NCBI GenBank assembly: GCA_003008705.1
Contig: PDUO01000030.1
Span: 63,985-127,984 of the forward strand
DNA from: Pezicula radicicola
Lineage: Eukaryota; Ascomycota; Leotiomycetes; Helotiales; Dermateaceae
DNA: 64,000 nt
Direction: 5' to 3'
Made by a program: the position numbers and the translations under genes. The notes beneath the pieces were generated by a model that made no database searches, was not told the origin of the DNA, and saw only the letters and a list, made by a program, of their open reading frames with translations. Positions 33,628 to 46,639 of the stretch are shown in pieces (position 1 is the first letter of the stretch; every line of letters begins with the position of its first letter).

Positions 33628-35827
33628 ATGGCCGCCGTTCCAACGCAGTTTGCATTCAGAACACTGAAGGGGATTGGTATTGTGGATGCCGCACCGGTCT
33701 ATCAGCCTTTGCCTGGTTTTGTGAGACCGGAAGGCAACTCCAGATGCACTGCCTACTCGCCCTGTGGCCGCTACTTTGCCTGGGCTGCCAACGAGGGCGT
33801 CACCGTCATTGATGCCAGCGTTGGCCACGTCATCACCACGCTCCCTATACCAAACGTCTACGAGCTGGGCTTTTCGCCGCGAGGTAGCTATCTTATTACA
33901 TGGGAGAGACCGAGCAAAGATGAAAATGGAGATGCAGTGAAGAACCTGAAGGTCTGGAGAACAGTCGAGGAGGAGGTGGATGGTGCTGAGAAGCAGGTCG
34001 TGGGTCGGTTTGTGCAGAAGAATCAGACTGGCTGGAACCTACAGTACACTTTTGACGAGCGGTACTGCGCTCGTGTTGTCACCAACGAGGTCCAATTCTA
34101 CGAAAGTGGAGACCTGGGCACAGTTTGGAACAAGCTGCGAGCGGAGGGTGTATCGGATTTTGCCATTTCCCCAGGCAACAATCATTCTGTTGCTGTCTTT
34201 ATCCCAGAGCGCAAGGTATGTGGTAGATAAGTCGGGAAATGCGGAAAGCTAACTTTCGCAGGGTCAACCAGCTGCCGTCAAGGTTTTCAACGTTCCCCAA
34301 TTCGCCAACGCGGTTTCGCAAAAGACTTTTTTCAAGGGCGACAAAGTTCAATTGAAGTGGAATCAACTTGGTACTACTTTGATTGTTCTGGCACAAACCG
34401 AGGTGGACAAGACCGGCAAGAGTTATTATGGAGAGACTACATTGTATGTGCTGAGCGCAAATGGTGGATTCGATTCCAGAATTACTCTTGACAAGGAGGG
34501 CCCAATTCACGATGTCTCTTGGTCTCCTAATTCGAAAGAATTTGGAGTGGTCTATGGTTACATGCCAGCAAAGACGACGATTTTCAACCAACGAGCCGTT
34601 GCGACTCACAGCTTTCCCCTTGGACCCCGAAACACGATTCTTTTCTCGCCCACTGGCAAATATGTTCTGGTGGCTGGATTTGGTAATTTGGCCGGTCAGA
34701 TGGATATCTATGATCTGGAAAAGGATTATAGAAAGATTTGCACTATCGAGGGTGGAAACCCGAGTGTCTGCGAATGGAGTCCTGACAGCAAATACATCCT
34801 GACCGCCACAACAAGCCCCAGATTACGTGTCGACAATGGTGTCAGATTGTGGCACGTTGGAGGCGGTATTATGTACAACGAAGATATGGTGGAGCTTTAT
34901 AACGTCAGCTGGAGACCACAACCGAGTGATAGGTTCCCTGAGCCTTCTCTACACCCAGTCCCAACTCCACACGCATCTGCCCTCGCATATTTGGGTACCG
35001 TCAAGACCCCATCCAAGCCTGCTGGAGCTTACCGCCCACCTGGAGCGCGTGGAACTTCTACTCCACTCCACTTCAAGCGTGAAGATGAGGGAGGGGCTGC
35101 TCATTATGTTAGCAACGGTACTTCCCTTGTGAACAACAACGGTTTTGGCGCTCGACCACGACGAGAAGTTCCTGGTGCAGCACCAGTTGAACCCCGCTTG
35201 CCACCTGGAGCCGAGCCAGTTGCTACCAACGAAGAAGATGCCAACTTGTCCAAGGCAGCATTGAAGAACAAAAAGAAGCGTGAAGCAAAGAAAGCCAAAG
35301 ATGCCGAGGCCAAGGCAGCTGGATTGGAAACACCTGCGCCTCAGATACCAAGCCAAGACGCACGAAACCATGACAGCAGCAGAAGCCCAGATCGCCGAGA
35401 ACGTGGAGATAGTCGAGTTGATCGCCGAGATCGCAGTAATTCAAAGGCTCAAGGTATGCGCACACCATCTCAACAACGCTACCGCAGCAATACCGCCAAC
35501 CAAAATAACCCATATGGAAATAACAACCGTAATGGTCACCACCAAAACGGGAACCAAAACCAAAATCAAAACATGCCAAATATGCGGAACTTGTCGATTC
35601 ACCCTGCTACGCAAGTTGAGGCGCCACCAGAATTGAGCATTACGAGTCCCGGCGGAGGAAGCCCAAATGCAAAGAAATTGAGAGGATTGCAGAAGAAGAT
35701 CCGTGCCATCGAGGATCTAGAGATGCGCTTGGCTGGTGGAGAGAAGTTGGAGGATACGCAAATGAAGAAGATCGGAACCAAGGTCGCAGTTCAAGGAGAG
35801 CTTGATGCCTTGGAGAAGGAAGGATAG
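33628..35827 (+). CDS. Eukaryotic translation initiation factor 2A
   Basis: eIF2A is a cytosolic WD-repeat protein that can bring initiator tRNA to the 40S subunit independently of eIF2. Exon 1 (33628-34215) and exon 2 (34262-35827) flank a 46 bp intron (GTATGT...TTCGCAG, phase 0), giving 717 residues. The first 400 or so residues form the propeller, with recognisable family text such as YSPCGRYFAWA, LPIPNVYELGFSPRG, LLWHV-type blades (VRLWHVGGG) and ELYNVSWRPQP. The C-terminal third is a charged, Asn/Gln-rich low-complexity region. It ends with the conserved helix KKLRGLQKKIRAIEDLEMRL and the segment MKKIGTKVAVQGELDALEKE. The downstream ORFs in other frames are shadows. Confidence 0.93.
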
Positions 35828-37144
35828 ATGTGGGCGCAACAATTGCTGATTTTCTTTTATTTATTTTCTTTCCATGCATCGAATGACGAGAGAAAGGGCC
35901 TCTGGTTTTGAGATGGGATGGGATTGGCAGACTAGTTTTGTCTTGTGGGTGTCTGTGAAAAGCAAGTTTCTGGACATTGCGGTGGCTGGTCATGACATTA
36001 AAGGCATGGCATCATGGCATGGGCGTTCGTCTATCGGGTCTCACCTTTGGTATGAAATTGGGTTTTCTAGGTTTCTCTACACATCTCACAGCTTCTCAAT
36101 TTCTCATTTCCATTTTGTCATGGGAATCTGTGTGGATCTGGCTCTGGCTCTGGCTCTGGCTCTGGTTCTGGTTCTGGACTTAATACTTGAACTCGACTTG
36201 GCATTTAGCATTTAGCATTTAAGCTAGGTATGCATGCTGGATAATGTGAATGGGTAGTGGTAGGCGGTAGCTTACCTAGTTTAGAGAGGACAGGTAAGAT
36301 AAAAGGAGAATAAAAGGAAATGGAAAATTCGTTTGAAAGATCGATTGGGTTTTTTTGTGATGTATGTACTATTAGGTACTAAAGTGAAGTGAATTCAGGT
36401 GAAGTGATTTGAGTCAAATTCTTCGCATTTGTATTCACTCAAGCAAGTCAAGTCAATTAAAAGTGCTGCTTTGCAACCGTGTCAACAATTTACAATTCAC
36501 AAAGTGCTACTTTATACTCTGTAGCGCAATCTATCTATCACGTCAATCCATTAGATCAATCCTTCAAGTAAAGTCAATTAATCGTCTTTCTAAATTCTAT
36601 TCCGATTACACTTCCCCTTCCAAATCAAACCTAGTAAACTAACGCAATTAAATAAATTAAGGTACCTAGACTATCCCAAGCTTTTCTTTATACTTTCTTT
36701 ACACTTTAGTAAAATATACTATACCTCCCAAAGGTGAAGAAAAGACTTTTACCTATCTTATTTATAAATAACTAATTTAATTTAATTTAATAATAGATAG
36801 ATAGGTAGATAGGTAGACAAGTAGGTTTAAAAGTCTAAGTGCATCTTATTCCTTGTGTTTACTTGTTTATTTAGTATTAACCTGGCAAGAGGTTACTATA
36901 GAAATGAAGTTAAGGGTAGGTATAATAGGTCTACTATTACTCCTGCCTTGCTACTAGTAAATAAACTCATCCGTATATTATCTTGCATTAGCCAAGCAAC
37001 ACTGTTTGTCACCGAAGCCAAAATGAAAGTGCGTAGTAGCATTTGATTCATTTGTATTCATCCTCTGCACAGAACTACTTTATATAGCAAAGGTATCAAA
37101 AACCCGCTCGCTAAACGGCAAAACAAGACGGTATCATAGTCACC
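35828..37144. other. Intergenic region with simple repeats
   Basis: No gene. A hexamer array lies at 36137-36177 (listed), a TAGATAGATAGG-type run near 36797-36830, and the rest is AT-rich. Confidence 0.45.
36137..36177 (+). repeat. Hexanucleotide microsatellite (CTCTGG/TTCTGG)
   Basis: About seven tandem copies of a TGGCTC/TGGTTC-type hexamer lie about 310 bp after the eIF2A stop, probably in or beyond its 3' UTR. Confidence 0.8.
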
Positions 37145-39196
37145 TCAAACATTAATAGTTCTCTCCCCCGTAACGGCCCTGGCCAACTTTTCCCCATCAT
37201 CACTAGTCACCGCCAACCCACCATTGCCCACCACCTCACCCTCCTCAACAACCCTCGGTTCCCTATTCTTTTTTGCGAGCGCCTTTCTCGCCTTAGCGGC
37301 TCTCTGCTCACTCCTCTCCTGATCCTCTCTCAGTCTCCTAATCAAAGGACTCCGTTCGCGGATCTGTGCTCCCCACTTATAGAACACGAACGGGATCGGA
37401 ATCAACGCCACTTCTAATAATCCTAAAAATGTTCCCGCCCATTGTGGGGTCATTTTTGCGTACATGGCTGGTCCGGCGAGTGGTAAAGTGCCACCGATAA
37501 ATGATCGAATGACGGAGTTTCCGGCCAGGGCTGAGGCTGAATAGATACCGTAGGATGAGGCGAGGTAGTTCGAAGAGTAGATGAAGACTAAGCAATTACC
37601 AGCTCCGAATGGAATGCCCGATAAAATAGGCCAGATCCAATGAATTGTGATCGGAACACTTGTCCAGGAGAACCAAAGCTGGCCAACTGGGATTAGGATT
37701 GCTGCAATGCAGATGATAGAAACCGAAGCTTCTGGGTATGGACGACCGGTTTCTGGATCCCGTTTATGGGCATGAATCATACGACGGACGAGTGGTTCGC
37801 TGAAGATTCCGAGCATGGTTCCTGTTCCAATTCCAAGAAATGCAAGTCCTGTAAAGCCTGCCGACCAGCCACGGAGACCTTGATAGATTAACGGGAAGGC
37901 GACAAAGCAGAGGTACAGGATTCCGTAAATAATTGCGATGTATGCGTCCCAGAACCAGAGGATTGGCTCCGTAAAGGTCATGACGAAGGGTCTCGACAGG
38001 TTGACTTTGAGGACCGCCCAGATACTCAATTTTTGATCGTACCGGCACCACCATCTATCATCGCCTGTTTCCTTTCGCCTCCGTGCAGCCTTCTTCTTTA
38101 GAATAGCAGGCGCGTATGACTCTTTAATAGCAGCACACATCGCCCATCCCACGCCAGAAAATATCATGACCAACCAATTTGTCCATCTCCATCCTCTATT
38201 TGTTCTGTTAGATCGAATTGCTATGTGAGAATGGAGCTCGGGGTTCTACTCACAAGTACTGCGCAGCGAACCCTCCAATCAGAGGTCCTGTAACCGGCCC
38301 ATTCATAGGCCCAATACTCCAAACACTGAAAGCAAGAGCTCGGTAAGTTTCAGTTGTGATATCTGCTACTGTTCCTGGTGAGTTGGCGATCATGGCCGAG
38401 CCAAACATTGCCCTATAATTTGATTAGTTCCCACTTCACAAATAGACTTTGACAACAACGTACCCAAAGAAGCGAACCACCAGCACCTCAGCCAGTGATG
38501 TCGATAGAGCGCAAGGAAGTATTAGTAAGCAGAAGCAAAGCAAGCTCACAATATATATCGGCCTACGTCCCCAAATCTCACTCAACGGAGCTAGAATAAG
38601 AGATCCACAGGCCAAACCCACCAAGTACATGGTAACACCCAAAGTAGCAATCGGTTCACTAGAAACGCCAAAGTCCTCCATCATGCCCGGCATACTACTG
38701 GTATAACTCGTACTATATAACACCACGGTCCAAGTCGCGAAACTCACAGACAAAATGGTTAACGACTTGTACCAAATGGGCCAATTCCTTGGATCATCGG
38801 GATCGTCTGTTGTAAAATCTACTTCGAAGTCTGGTGGTCGTGACGCATTGGTAGCGAAGGATGTTGCCGTTCGTGTATGTGTGAGCTCTGCAGCAACATG
38901 CTCGGCGGGTGTGCGTAGGTCGGGTGTAAGGGCATGTTCGAGGGGGGAAAGGGGATCGGTGTTGATTGTCTCGTGTGAAAAAGAAGCATCGTTGGACGAG
39001 GTTGTGAGGGTTTGTGTGAGAGGGGTTCCATTATCTCTTGCTGTATTTCCTGATGAATGTATTGATTCCTTTTCCTACGCCCAATTAGTCTCAGTGACTC
39101 AGAAGAAACTGGTGCACCCATACACGGGTGGTGGGAGGATTATGAAGTACTGACTGTTTCTGCAGATTCCTTCTCCGGATCTCTGATGTCTGCCAT
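37145..39196 (-). CDS. MFS transporter, DHA1 polyamine/drug:H+ antiporter type
   Basis: Four exons, 39196-39155, 39074-38464, 38412-38254 and 38195-37145, join in phase to give 620 residues. Exon 1 is only 14 codons. The N-terminal tail is about 120 residues and ends DPRNWPIWYKSLTI before the first span. The motif A region reads LSEIWGRRPIYIVS. The DHA1 signature PMNGPVTGPLIGGF then QYLGWRWTNW spans exons 3 and 4, and its Trp-Arg pair marks the spot typical of fungal polyamine and fluconazole-resistance transporters. The C-terminal tail is charged with Lys/Glu. Substrate is unknown. The first intron uses a GTCAGT donor, somewhat unusual. Confidence 0.88.
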
Positions 39197-40477
39197 CTTG
39201 CTCCAAACCCCACACAAGCTTCTCCAATTGGGGTCCCCAAGTTTCGATTGCGTGATAGAATGCTAGAATTGTATCCCCTGGCTTTCCAATAGCCGGTGCG
39301 CCTCGGTATAATATCCAAGTTTGTAAATTCTTTTTGGAGTCCTCCTTTTCTTTTTCCTCTCCCCGTACTATTTTTCCCAAACCTCTAAAAGAATAAAGAG
39401 ACTTGAAGTATTTATATAATAGAAGCAAGAAAATGGTGGGTATGAAGAATGAGAATGTAAAGAAGAGAGAGAAGGGTCAAGTACCGATGGCGGGGAGAAG
39501 AAGAAAAGACAAGGTGAAGTGGGGGGAGGGGATAAGTGAATTTAATTATTATTAAGACCTAGACAGAAGCAGCTCAGAGCAAATAAAAACAAAAGGGAAA
39601 GGAACGTCAATCGCATCCATCAACCAGTGAAGGCCCGTCAAACGCAGGCGGGGCCTTTCCGCTACAAGGGAAGCTTGATGGAGAAAAGAGGCCCAAAGAG
39701 GCCCAAAGAGGTCTAAGGGGGGGTTCCACTTGTCCCCGACATACATAATAAGGCTAGCTAGCATGGAGCTTTTCGAGATACCCATCCAGAACCAATCTTC
39801 AACTTGTATCACCACCTTAACGACCATCTTATGGTCCAATTCCTACCGCTGCTCGCGCTCACTTGACTCTCTCTGCATTTGACAACTCAAGATGCAGGAT
39901 ACAGCAGTATATATCTGTATAGTTGTGTAGCCAGTTCTATGCAAGCGACGAATATCGTTTTTATGGCGGTGAGAATGATCTTCTGCTGGGGTGACGAGTT
40001 GATTTTTGGGAAATTGGGCAAGGTTTGATGGTGGTTGAGCTTGGCATGATTGATGTGCCGCATAGCCGTTATGCGGTTGCGCCATGCCAAAGTCTAACTC
40101 TCTTTTTTTTGGATGTGAACAAAACTTTAGGCTGAGCTAGTGCACATATGGGATCGTTCTTTCCATCACGTGAGTATATCTTCATTGTCGCCGCCGCCTC
40201 GTCCCGGAGTTTAGGCACACTTATGTCCTAATGCTTTTGTTTTACGTTAAAAGAGAAACATTCACAAACGTTGACGAATGGCTGGCCATGTGGATGTGAG
40301 ACATGGAAAGGTTTCCCTGGAAAGCGACTGCGCGAAGAGGAGAGGTTACAAATTGCTCGAATTAAATGTTTAATCGTCAGAATGGCATCTTGCCATGGCT
40401 TGCTTTGTGTAAAATCATAAATCGCTCAATATAACCGCCACGGATTGTTCCTTTCAAATGTGCCATCGGTATCATAT
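39197..40477. other. Intergenic region
   Basis: Promoter region of the MFS gene and 3' flank of the Zn2Cys6 gene. A short AAAGAGGCCC triplication lies at 39687-39716. No gene is supported. Confidence 0.45.
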
Positions 40478-42374
40478 TTACCAAGTAATGTCCCTCTCAT
40501 GCACTTCCTCACTGCATCCTTGGGTGTACTGCAACAGTCCTACACGTTGTTGCAAATCAAAGCTCATCCCAACAGCATTCACCCTCCTATCTTCAGGAAT
40601 GTACTCTTGTTCTCCCAAGCCGGCCTCTTCTAGTTCCATAATCGCAGAAGCAGTTTTCCCCACAACCACACTGTCCCAGATGCCCTCTCGTCTTGGCCTC
40701 GCCAGCAACAAAGAAATGGCATGGCGACGAAGAATGCCGACTCGACACTTCATTGCAACGGTAGTGAGAGGCGCCACGATACAGCTGTCGAACGTAAAGA
40801 TGGCCTTGTTATCTCTCCTTGGAAAATCCTCGTGGTTGATGATAATTTCCGAAAGTCCAATGACTTCCTGGAATAGGTAGGTGAACTTGTCGTACTGTAG
40901 CTCCCCATCCAAAGGTGAGCTTAGCAGTGCGATCACGGTAGTCTTATATCTCAGTTGCAGGATCGATGCACTGACAAAATCAGCCGATCCTTCTACAGTG
41001 CGGGAGTGCTCAAATAATGGAGCGAAGGCTGAGGCCCATCTCTTGACCGTTTCACGATCTCTCTCGAGTAGCGCTAGCAGGAAATTATTTTTAGAGCAGT
41101 TGAATTGCGAGGTAAAGAGATAATTTAGAGGTTCTTCTGGAGAAATTTCGACCTCGGACGATGAAATGATGTTTAGAGGGTGGCCTGTAAAGTTGGCAAC
41201 AGTGTCGTGATTCCCTTCCAAAGCTGTCTGCTTGGAATCTTCGTATGACTGGTCTACTGCCATGTAGTACATGAGTGGTCGTAGAGATAGGTCCCAGTAG
41301 GTGCGAGCTTCTGAAAGGCTTTCAAAACGTTTGGGTATGTGCTGATACTTTTTGCAGATGGTAGCTCTCCTGAGGTCGTGCTCTCTGGTTGGGTCCTCGT
41401 CCATGAAAGACCGGGCCTGAAAATCGAGACGCATAAAGATTTGTATGAGTTCATCGTCAATTGCATCAGAGGCGGATGGTGGTAATACCTGCCACGCACA
41501 TCCTGCCGAAACAGTACTCGGAGGCTTCTCTTGCTGAGGCGCTGACACAAGTAGCTTGACACCGCTAGCTGCTTGACTCAATGCCGAGACATGATTTCCG
41601 TGATACCATTCAAAACATACGGCTAGTAAGCAAGAGATCAAGGTGGTCCGTAGATCCTGTTGCCCTGCCGCAATTTCTTCTCTCATCACCTTAACCGCCT
41701 TGCCGTACTGCTGTAACGCATACTTATACGAATCCCTCGTATGACCAACTCCACGGTCGGTTGGGCTCCATGTCAAGTCAAGAGAAGGCCGACATTGAGT
41801 AGTCTGAGCAATATCCAGTGTTTGGTCCAGAGCGCCGATAGCAATTGCTGCATTTCGAACCGAGATCTGACTCTCACAGGCTTGGAGAGTGAGACGGCAC
41901 CAGAGCTCCGTGTCGTAAAATCCAGCCAATCTCGGTGCCGTCCTCTCAACAAATACATTGAAATATCGATGCTCTTCCTCATTTGCGAATCGAGGCTTAT
42001 ATGGAGTAGGCAGGATGGCCAAGGTGTGGCGAGTTGGTGATGTTCTCAGCCGACTCCGTGGATTGAGGTCTGTTTCTTTAGCGTAGCCTTCGCATTTAGT
42101 GCCAAATTTGATACACCGATTGCTATCGAGTTGTCAATTTTTCCATCGCACACATACGCTAACATGTGAAGTCTGATGGGTTAGGGTGAAATCTTTACCA
42201 ATCGGGCATGGCTTCGTCGCATTTGACTCGCCTTATCCTTCACCGGGCGTTAGTTGACGCTATTATGGAGAGTAGACTGTGACTTTCCACTTACTTGCAA
42301 GTGACGCATCCCGTCTTCACCTTGGGTTTCTTTACTCTTATCCGCCGTGGATTAGAAGCTGCGAAGCCGGCCAT
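40478..42374 (-). CDS. Zn2Cys6 transcription factor
   Basis: Three exons, 42374-42295, 42237-42199 and 42122-40478, join in phase to give 587 residues. The binuclear zinc cluster is split by two introns: GCVTCK at the end of exon 1, IRRVKCDEAMPDC in exon 2 and NRCIKFGTKCEGY in exon 3. All six cysteines are present. A basic stretch (PRRIRVKKPKVKTG) precedes the cluster. The long exon 3 is the fungal-specific transcription factor domain of the C-terminal type that follows PYKPRFANEEEHRYF. The start at 42374 leaves 22 residues before the first Cys. It acts in the nucleus; targets are unknown. The adjacent MFS gene (downstream, same strand) is a possible target, but that is only proximity. Confidence 0.9.
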
Positions 42375-43109
42375 TTCGTCGCTAGTCGTATACAAAGGCC
42401 CCGAGTGTCAAGGCGATCCAAGCACAGAGCATATTCGATATCTATAGCTTCTTTGAGCCACAGAATTGAGTTGGGTCGCCGAGGGGTACACCTCATCGAT
42501 TGACGAAGTCGGTACTTCTTTTCTAAATATATCCGCCAACTACAGCACCGAACATTCGGACTATTCAAGTGCGAGAGTCACTTTTGGATTAAATATAGCA
42601 ACTAACTGAATGGAAGTTTCCCCTAGAGCCGATAGGCATCAAAGTTAGAACGCGTGGGATTGGAATGGAAGAGGTTGTGAGGGGATTGCTTACCGTCTGA
42701 CATGCAAGTTACTGCTTTAGGCATGCTGTGGGGACTTCCATTCGATAGGGCTGGAGTGGGAGGGCTGTGATACATGGCTTTCTGATTCCTTGATTCTTGA
42801 GAGAAATGTTCTGCTATTGACATATGATTTGCAGATAACAGCAACCCGGGTACCAGGACGAAAGAATATTGGGAATTGTAGGTACGTATGATAGGTGCAT
42901 GCTTTAGGATGGAATAGAGTGCCGGTTGGGTAAATTACGGAGCAATGGTTATACGGATATACCGATATACGGTTGGTTATACACCCACACCCTCGGTTCT
43001 ACTTTGTAATGTAATACTGTACCACTACGGAGCTCCCGTCGCGACGCGACAAAGGAAAGCTTCAGCAGAGCAAGGCTGAAAAAGTGAGAGATCAACACAC
43101 CACACAATC
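42375..43109. promoter_or_regulatory. Divergent intergenic promoter region
   Basis: This 735 bp separates the divergent starts of the Zn2Cys6 gene and the Nup37-like gene. No specific elements were recognised. Confidence 0.4.
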
Positions 43110-45046
43110 ATGGCCGACCTGTTCCCCAATCCACGGGTATCACGCAGTGAGCAAAGTACGCAGCTGAGGTGAGCACAATAGCTTCTTCTTGTGTCACTCA
43201 TGAGATTCTGACAAAGACCGCTGCAGCTATGAGCTTCGTCACCGAATATACACAGTCAAGAGCTACCCTCTGCAATCGGTGAACGGATCGACGGTCCTCA
43301 TATATGGCCAGGAGAATGGGGTCAAGATTGTTTGGAGAGGTGGCAGACAGTTTAAACCACCACAAGAGCCTTCAGCAGCGCCCAAAGGCAAGACAAACGG
43401 GACACACGATACGGTGGTCTTGCTCGATTCCGACGAAGAGGATACTTCGTCTGCACCACCCTTTGAAGACAAACCTGAATTCTACGCTGAAGAAGAGGAG
43501 TTTGATCCCCAGAACCCATACCCAAGTATACTGCAAGTCCTAGATCTTTACTTCGGGAGTGATGTTTTGCACCTTGCTGTTTTACCCGCTTCGGTGCTGA
43601 GAGCAGAAGGTGTATCATGGCGTGGAATAGCACCTTTGAAGCAGAAGATCGTTTTCACTGCAGCCTGCGCTGATAACAAGGTCCGTCTCGTCACACTGCC
43701 ACTTACCCCACCATCGCCGACCAGCAAAGCACGTCTCGACTTTCATTCAGATTTCACTACTGCGCATGCCGGCAATGGAAAATGGGGAGAGACAGTCGTG
43801 GTGCTGGAGGGTCACCAGAAACCTTCACATGGAGTTTCAATGACAGTCGAAGCAAGTTCCAGTTCTGAGCCCAGCATTGTCGTCGCCTCATATTCCCACG
43901 AGGTAAATGGCTTATTGAGACTCCATCGGATACCCATAAAGTCACCGAGGACCATTATTCTTCCCTTTCAGTCAATATACCTTCCCACACCTGCGAAACG
44001 GATCGCGTTCAACCCATCTCTTTCAGAACCACGAAATAGCCATCTTCTAGTCGCGGATTCCACGGGAGTGTGCCGTATATATGATTATAGAATACTGGTG
44101 AAGGGTCAAATCTCAGACGAACCAGTAGATAATCCGGCAGCAGAGCAAGGATCTTGGCTATTATCTCTGTACCCTGGATTCGAGAAAGACCCGCATAATG
44201 GTGCGCACGCAGGATATGGACGAAAGACGATCATCGACGCGAAATGGGTGGCTAGTGGTGGAGCTGTTGTAGTACTGCTGAATGATGGGGAGTGGGCAAT
44301 ATGGGACATTGAGGATGCTAAACCAGGCGCTTCTCAAGGCTTACTTGGACGTCAAGCAATAAAGGGTGGGTCTCGGTCTGGATACTCCATATCGGGCTGG
44401 ATCGAAGGACCTGTGAAGAAATCGTCTGGCCCACCACAAATCACTTCTTCAAAATTTGCACCCATGACACCAGGAACAAGAAAAAATACAGATCTCTTCA
44501 ATGGCAAAGGTCACAGCGGAGCATCTCGCGGGCAAATTTCTGTTCTTGAACTACCACCAACAGGTCCCACCAGCCCTGCTGAGGAATCAATTGTGTTCTG
44601 GCTGGGAGACTCTTTCGCCCTCATCCCAAATCTATCAAAGTATTGGGTAGCGCATGGTCGTAAAGGCGGGACTCTCTTTAATAGCACACCCGGCGGTCGA
44701 CTTATTAAACTCGATAGCATTAATCTCCAAGGCGAACAGTGCATTGGCGTAGAGCAGATAGTGTAAGTTGTTCTCTGCCCTGCAGAAGCACAGAAACTAA
44801 CCAGTTCAAAATAGATCAAGGATCCAATCTGGTCTACTATCGGAGATTCTCGTCCTCGGCGAGCACCGCTTCGTAGTCCTCGCATCAGGCAAAGCAACTT
44901 CACAGCCAGTTCAATCCATGAACCGATTAGCACTCGCAGAAACAAACACAAACAGCACTAGTGGAGAGCTAGATGTTATCGGTATTGACCAGGCGTTATC
45001 GAGGATGGAAAATGGGAGCACTAAGAGGAAGCTTCTTCAGCGATAA
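43110..45046 (+). CDS. Beta-propeller protein, probable nucleoporin Nup37-like
   Basis: Exons 43110-43168, 43227-44762 and 44815-45046 join in phase to give 608 residues. The start MADLFPNPRV is followed by YELRHRIYTVKSYPLQS then NGSTVLIYGQENGVKIVWRG. From memory this resembles the beginning of filamentous-fungal Nup37, the propeller subunit that joins the Nup120 arm of the Y complex of the nuclear pore. Repeated blade-like segments follow (KIVFTAACADNKVRLVTLPL, HLLVADSTGVCRIYDYRI, WAIWDIEDAKPG). An acidic low-complexity loop (DSDEEDTSSAPPFEDK) lies near residue 75. If the Nup37 match is wrong it is still a WD40-like scaffold protein. Intron splice sites are canonical. Confidence 0.75.
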
Positions 45047-46165
45047 TTCTTTGCCCTCTTTTCCTCTTCCTGTACTACTGAAATGACTATCTAGATACCC
45101 AAATTCCAAGACGAATTACCACTTTCTATGTCCCACTTAATCGACCATTTAAGCAGTCCAAAAAATGAAACTAGGGGAGTCGGCCACATTTCATCTGTTT
45201 CCTGTCAAATTTGCTTCGCAAGGCAAGGTGGAGTACAAGGCGAGATCAATCCTTGAAACTCTGTATTCCATGCGATACATCAACCCCTCAAAGAGAGCCG
45301 ACGAGACTGCTGGGACCTATGTCTCCAAGAGAGCGTGTGGAGGCAGTCTTATTGGGTGAGAACTTCTACTTCTATCTTGTCTAGTTACGTGTTCTCTGAT
45401 TCCCCCCTCAAGGACGGGAAGAGGAAGGGATGGTGGCATGACAAGTTAGGTTATATGTTCTCGTACATATATATCTTGTGCTAGATTAAATCTAAAACTC
45501 TGAGGTGGATGTTCTTCCTAGATTATTCGCGCAGTACCAACAAACCCACCACCCAGCTCTCAATAGAACTCAAAATAGTTACACCACCCCCTCAAACAGT
45601 TTATTTCCCCAACTTCCTAACTTGGAACTAAGAAGTTTTTAAATATATACAACCACCATCGAGTTGTTTGTTGTCGTTTTAAACAAGAATCATCCTACTT
45701 ATTTTTCTAGCCAAGGAAGCAGGGCCTTGCAATCCGTACCCTTCTTATGATTTCAGAATACTCTTTATAAACTAGGTAGGTACCTAGGTTCTACCTATCT
45801 TCAAGTAAAGTCTACCTCCAAAGCCGTATAAAAATATCAAAAGGTAAAATATTCAACTTATCATACGGATCATAAGATTACGGGCTCAACTATACAAGAC
45901 TCAATGGAGCATTAGCCTCTATACCAACCTATTCTATTAATAAACATTAGCGGACTTGTCAATTCCCTATATAGGATATGCATCTCCTACTTTATCTCTT
46001 CCTCCCACCTAAACTTTCTAAGTCCACATTATCATTTCCTTAACATTAATGAACATGACCATCATCACCATTAATCATAACAAACACACACACATACTCC
46101 CTTGATCACAAAATCCCTAACCCCCTCCTCCAAACACCATTACCTACACCACCCACCGTACCACA
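45047..46165. other. Intergenic region, nothing recognised
   Basis: 3' flanks of the Nup37-like gene and of the small membrane-protein gene. A 64-codon frame at 45165-45359 has no support. Confidence 0.4.
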
Positions 46166-46639
46166 TTACACAACCCCACTACTAACACTCTTAACAACCA
46201 TAACCCCTCCCTCTTCCTCCTTTTCCAACCTCGCTTTCTCCTTAGCATCCATCCCATCCCCCTCCTTTCCCTTCTTTCCCTCCCTCCTCTCCTCCCTCTC
46301 CTCCCTCGCCTCCCTCCCCCTCCTCTCCTCTCTCCTAACCCTCCTCTCTTCCCTCCTAATCCTCCTCCTTCTAACCCTCCCCTCCCGTCCCTCCGGATCC
46401 CTAAAATCCAGCACCCAACTAATCGCAACACTCACAATATATCCAACAAGAAAAATTGCAACCGAACCTAAAAAGATAAGAAGGATTATACAACCGGCTT
46501 TTTGACCGGGCGTTTTTTCTGACCAGTTCCATGTTTTGAGGAGGTTGTTGGTGGTGGATCTGGGTTTGAGATGGAGGGTGTTTGTAAAGGGAGGGGGCTG
46601 GAGATGGAGATGAAGCTGCCGGGTGTTTGTTGGTGGCAT
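46166..46639 (-). CDS. Small single-pass membrane protein with Arg/Glu-rich tail
   Basis: A single uninterrupted 157-codon frame. Residues about 49-77 form one strong transmembrane segment (IILLIFLGSVAIFLVGYIVS). After it come about 75 residues made mostly of Arg, Glu, Lys and Gly (RRRRIRREERRVRREERR), predicted to be a charged helix or coil. No signal peptide precedes it. No family was recognised. The frame overlaps a mirror frame in the GA-rich tail (46144-46431) that is a composition shadow. Membrane location is supported by sequence; function is unknown. Confidence 0.6.
   Translation of the reverse strand: MPPTNTRQLHLHLQPPPFTNTLHLKPRSTTNNLLKTWNWSEKTPGQKAGCIILLIFLGSVAIFLVGYIVSVAISWVLDFRDPEGREGRVRRRRIRREERRVRREERRGREAREEREERREGKKGKEGDGMDAKEKARLEKEEEGGVMVVKSVSSGVV

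Noticed and set aside
38449..39153. Antisense frames over the MFS N-terminus
   Set aside because: Mirror frames of the spliced MFS exons, which have the conserved transporter motifs.
46144..46431. 95-codon frame made of Gly and Arg
   Set aside because: A shadow of the GA-rich tail of the membrane-protein gene in another frame.
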